DNA from: Syntrophaceae bacterium UBA4778 | GTDB lineage: Bacteria; Desulfobacterota; Syntrophia; Syntrophales; UBA4778 | DNA: 14,763 bases | Reading direction: 5' to 3' | NCBI GenBank assembly: GCA_002403175.1 | Contig: DHHG01000201.1 | Span: 1 to 14,763, forward strand | In this document: positions 14,676-14,763 of the stretch, one piece after another | How the letters are laid out: every line of letters starts with the position of its first letter | How positions within the stretch are numbered: position 1 is the first letter of the stretch | Translations under genes and position numbers: made by a program | The notes under the pieces: generated by a model | Database searches by the model: none | The model's input: only the letters and a program-made list of their open reading frames with translations | Told to the model about the DNA's origin: nothing

Positions 14676-14748
14676 GGAAGATGCTTAAACATGATTCGCT
14701 CGCTTACCCCGCTGCGAGCAGCGGGAAATGCGCTCGCTACCGGATTCA
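14676..14748 (+). repeat. REP-like intergenic repeat, copy B
   Basis: This 73-base stretch matches the reverse complement of 9710-9784 at about 80 percent of positions. At its centre CCCGCTGC (14708-14715) and GCAGCGGG (14716 on, after a GA) form a strong stem. CGCTCGCTTACC and CGCTCGCTACC flank it as direct repeats. It lies beyond the htpX start, in the opposite orientation to htpX; the gene further right is outside the window. Confidence 0.72.
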
Positions 14749-14763
14749 GTTAAAATATACAAA

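Noticed and set aside
14615..14763. CIRCE or heat-shock promoter for htpX
   Set aside because: No TTAGCACTC/GAGTGCTAA arms and no convincing sigma-32-type elements; the main structure is the REP-like repeat.
1..14763. CRISPR array, transposase, phage or toxin-antitoxin genes
   Set aside because: No regularly spaced repeats and no such proteins in any frame; the window is housekeeping apart from the non-coding repeats listed.

Overview
The window is a piece of bacterial chromosome made almost entirely of housekeeping genes. Two conserved blocks, pgpA-cinA-thpR-recA-recX-alaS on the plus strand and ispE-tRNA-Gln-prs-rplY-(pth) on the minus strand, together with a DUF1844 gene beside ispE, point to a member of the former Deltaproteobacteria (Desulfobacterota). 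A Syntrophales-like organism is my best guess, from gene order and moderate GC only; no search was run.

Plus-strand half (1-8382): pgpA (phospholipid synthesis), cinA and thpR are packed with zero spacing or a 4-base overlap. A 186-base spacer with two inverted repeats precedes recA, and recX follows 13 bases after recA. A 309-base gap containing an unassigned open frame precedes alaS. A Nudix hydrolase gene abuts the alaS stop, and a glyoxalase II-type metallo-beta-lactamase gene ends the run. The themes are membrane lipid, nucleotide/cofactor repair, recombination and alanine charging.

Minus-strand half (8398-14614): read in the direction of transcription, the order is htpX, a DUF4124+SLT lytic transglycosylase, a DUF1844 protein, ispE (overlapping the DUF1844 gene by 11 bases), tRNA-Gln(UUG), prs, rplY, a strong intrinsic terminator, pth, and a lower-GC GNAT acetyltransferase gene. 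The GNAT gene has its own well-formed promoter overlapped by a 17-base palindrome. It converges on the metallo-hydrolase gene with a 15-base gap.

No mobile element, CRISPR array, phage or defence system is visible. The unexplained signals are all non-coding: (i) a roughly 75-base REP-like sequence present twice, upstream of pth (9710-9784) and at the end of the window upstream of htpX (14676-14748); (ii) a run of inverted repeats upstream of the GNAT gene; (iii) three adjoining palindromes next to the first REP-like copy; (iv) paired inverted repeats upstream of recA; and (v) a possible coding remnant directly before alaS.
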